Under the pieces are notes generated by a model. That model was not told the DNA's origin, searched no databases, and saw only the letters and a program-made list of their open reading frames with translations. From assembly GCF_027359395.1 (NCBI RefSeq), contig NZ_CP114778.1:868001-932000 (forward strand): DNA of 64,000 nt. Reading direction: 5' to 3'. Both the position numbers and the translations under genes were made by a program. Numbering within the stretch: position 1 is the stretch's first letter; each line of letters begins with the position of its first letter. Of the stretch, positions 62,715-64,000 are shown in pieces. This stretch comes from Prochlorococcus marinus str. MIT 1013 (lineage in GTDB: Bacteria; Cyanobacteriota; Cyanobacteriia; PCC-6307; Cyanobiaceae).

Positions 62715-63206
62715 ATGTTCACAAATTATTTTCAGATGTTGAGCGAAACACTTACATCAATCTTTAACAAGCTTCCAGCAAAATCTGTTCACGCTCACTG
62801 TGACGGACCTTGCGGTGTATATGACCCTGCTTCTGCAAGAGTTGCCGCAGAGGCAGTTTTGTCTATGACAAAAAAACTTATTGCTCTAGCGCCAGCTGGT
62901 AACGATCAAGCTTCCATTTCAGCCTATAACAACACTTTTTCTCGCTTCGTTGCGATTAAAGAAGAAGAATCACAAAAGACCAAAAAAGAACTGCTAATCC
63001 TCTGGACTGATTACTTCAAGCCTGAACACTTAGCTACATATCCAGATCTTCATGACCCTTTTTGGAAAGCAGCAAAGCTTTGTAGTGCATGCAAGGTAAA
63101 TATCGATCAAACCAAAGCAGAAGAATTATTAGCAGCTGTGCAAAAAATTCACTCTATGTTTTGGTCTTCAAAAGGTAGAAGTGATAGCTGGGTTACCGCA
63201 AGCTGA
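62715..63206 (+). CDS. sodN: nickel superoxide dismutase
   Basis: Nickel-dependent superoxide dismutase, the only SOD type in many Prochlorococcus. The nickel hook HCDGPCGVYDP starts at His28 (His28, Cys29, Cys33). The 27 residues before it form the propeptide that the SodX peptidase removes to free the N-terminal His. An ATG at 62736 (MLSETLTSIF) gives a 20-residue propeptide closer to usual and is an alternative start. 163 residues. Its end overlaps sodX by 26 bases. Confidence 0.96.
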   Translation: MFTNYFQMLSETLTSIFNKLPAKSVHAHCDGPCGVYDPASARVAAEAVLSMTKKLIALAPAGNDQASISAYNNTFSRFVAIKEEESQKTKKELLILWTDYFKPEHLATYPDLHDPFWKAAKLCSACKVNIDQTKAEELLAAVQKIHSMFWSSKGRSDSWVTAS

Positions 63207-63558
63207 TCAAAGTCTTTTCCAGAAGCCAGACTTATTTACTTTATTTACTTTAATAATCGGTTACCGACAACATTTACGTGTTGTCGGTACTTCAATGGAA
63301 AAAACTCTTAAAGAGGGAGATTTAGTAACATATAAAAAGTTAAACCCAAAAAATATTGACTTAGAGATTGGCGATATCGTCGTTGCCTATCATCCAAAAA
63401 CAAAAAACAAGTTAATAATTAAAAGAATTCATAGGATTTATCAAAACAAATTTGATTTAAGGGGAGACAACTCCTTAGCAAGCACTGACAGTAGAGAGTT
63501 GGGTTTAATTGAATTAGATTTAATCATTGGAAAAGTAGACAAAATCTTCTCTAATTAG
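63181..63558 (+). CDS. sodX: nickel SOD maturation peptidase (S26-like)
   Basis: A 125-residue signal-peptidase-like protein that trims the SodN propeptide. VVGTSMEKTLKEGD carries the nucleophile Ser38, and LIIKRIHRI the general base Lys81, followed by LRGDNSLASTDSRELG. There is one N-terminal hydrophobic patch. The start is GTG at 63181 within the end of sodN, so the two are translationally coupled. Confidence 0.92.
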   Translation: MIAGLPQADQSLFQKPDLFTLFTLIIGYRQHLRVVGTSMEKTLKEGDLVTYKKLNPKNIDLEIGDIVVAYHPKTKNKLIIKRIHRIYQNKFDLRGDNSLASTDSRELGLIELDLIIGKVDKIFSN

Positions 63559-63591
63559 ATTTAAGAGATTGGTAGCGATCTTTTCCTTAAT

Positions 63592-64000
63592 TTATAACTT
63601 ACCAATTAACTTTTTAACTCCACATAAAATATCTTCCTGTGACATAAGAGATTCACCAACCAAAACAGCATCAGCCCCATAACTCTTTACTAAATTCAAA
63701 TCCTCACGAGTAAATAAACCTGACTCGCTTACCAAAGTGATAGTATTTTCCTTGATTTGGTTAGCATAATTCTTGGCCAACTTCTTTGTAACTTCAAGAT
63801 CAGTTTTAAAACTCTTTAAATTTCTATTATTAATGCCTATTAATTTAAATATATTAATGTTTAGTACTCTTTCAAGTTCTTCTGAGTTATGAACCTCTAC
63901 TAGTATTGTCAATCCCAAATGTTCTGCAACCTTAGATAAGTATTTTAAATCAGAATCAGTCAGTATTGCGGCTATCAAAAGTGCAGCATCAGCGCCAGCA
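63592..64000 (-). CDS. trpC: indole-3-glycerol phosphate synthase, C-terminal part (5' beyond window)
   Basis: The frame is open to the right edge, so the 5' part lies outside the window. The visible 135 residues start [20 protein letters not shown] and continue with the (beta/alpha)8 barrel strands: [45 protein letters not shown] and [13 protein letters not shown]. This is tryptophan synthesis, forming the indole ring of indole-3-glycerol phosphate. The TTG at 63978 is an internal Leu, not the start. Confidence 0.95.
   Translation of the reverse strand, partial: AGADAALLIAAILTDSDLKYLSKVAEHLGLTILVEVHNSEELERVLNINIFKLIGINNRNLKSFKTDLEVTKKLAKNYANQIKENTITLVSESGLFTREDLNLVKSYGADAVLVGESLMSQEDILCGVKKLIGKL

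Overview
The window looks like the chromosome of a marine alpha-cyanobacterium, most likely Prochlorococcus. It is AT-rich and has tightly packed housekeeping genes. It also carries a picocyanobacterial gene set: nickel superoxide dismutase with its dedicated peptidase, Ftn2/ZipN, a CbiE-CbiT fusion, DUF3611, DUF1517 and DUF3122 proteins, and a cyanobacterial-type ThiE. No complete rRNA or tRNA gene, CRISPR array or transposase was seen.

Positions 1 to about 31,000 form a genomic island given over to sugar and surface-glycan chemistry. (a) 1-7,100: the end of a TPR glycosyltransferase, then dTDP-glucose synthesis (rfbA, rfbB), two overlapping DegT aminotransferases, a methyltransferase and a WbqC protein. 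(b) 8,260-16,735: a module bounded by two direct copies of a tRNA-Ala 3' end. It holds an epimerase, an oxidoreductase, a C-methyltransferase, a cupin, a radical SAM enzyme and a TPR glycosyltransferase. (c) 16,866-21,779: a small ORF starting in a run of ten G, a TPR-only gene coupled to a 2OG oxygenase, and a large TPR-OGT gene. (d) 21,831-24,483: a Nudix GDP-sugar hydrolase, a ColD-like dehydratase with the diagnostic active-site His, and a ColC/Fcl-like reductase, together suggesting GDP-colitose synthesis. (e) 25,001-30,148: a fourth TPR gene with a different glycosyltransferase-like C-terminus, a second cupin / short-chain reductase / C-methyltransferase set, and a broken gene. The TPR genes share an N-terminal cassette of about 100 residues joined to different C-termini. 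With the nucleotide-sugar genes they could form a protein- or glycan-modification system; that is inference.

Positions about 31,100 to 64,000 are core genome: lexA (with two LexA-box-like sites), argF, ftsH, ribD, a DUF3122 gene broken at an A11 run, cbiET, nadK, pheS, surE, a DUF3611 gene, ribF, a tiny membrane protein, thiE-thiS, a DUF1517 gene, larB, a TrmD-IspF fusion, era, a Bax-inhibitor-1 family gene, phoH, rpsP, ffh, ftn2, pdhA, a group 2 sigma factor, nnr, mnmA, lnt, an FKBP gene, sodN-sodX and the end of trpC. Notable non-coding structures are a 64-nt palindromic terminator at 49,463-49,526, a 44-nt palindrome at 31,050-31,093 and inverted repeats upstream of argF and sodN.
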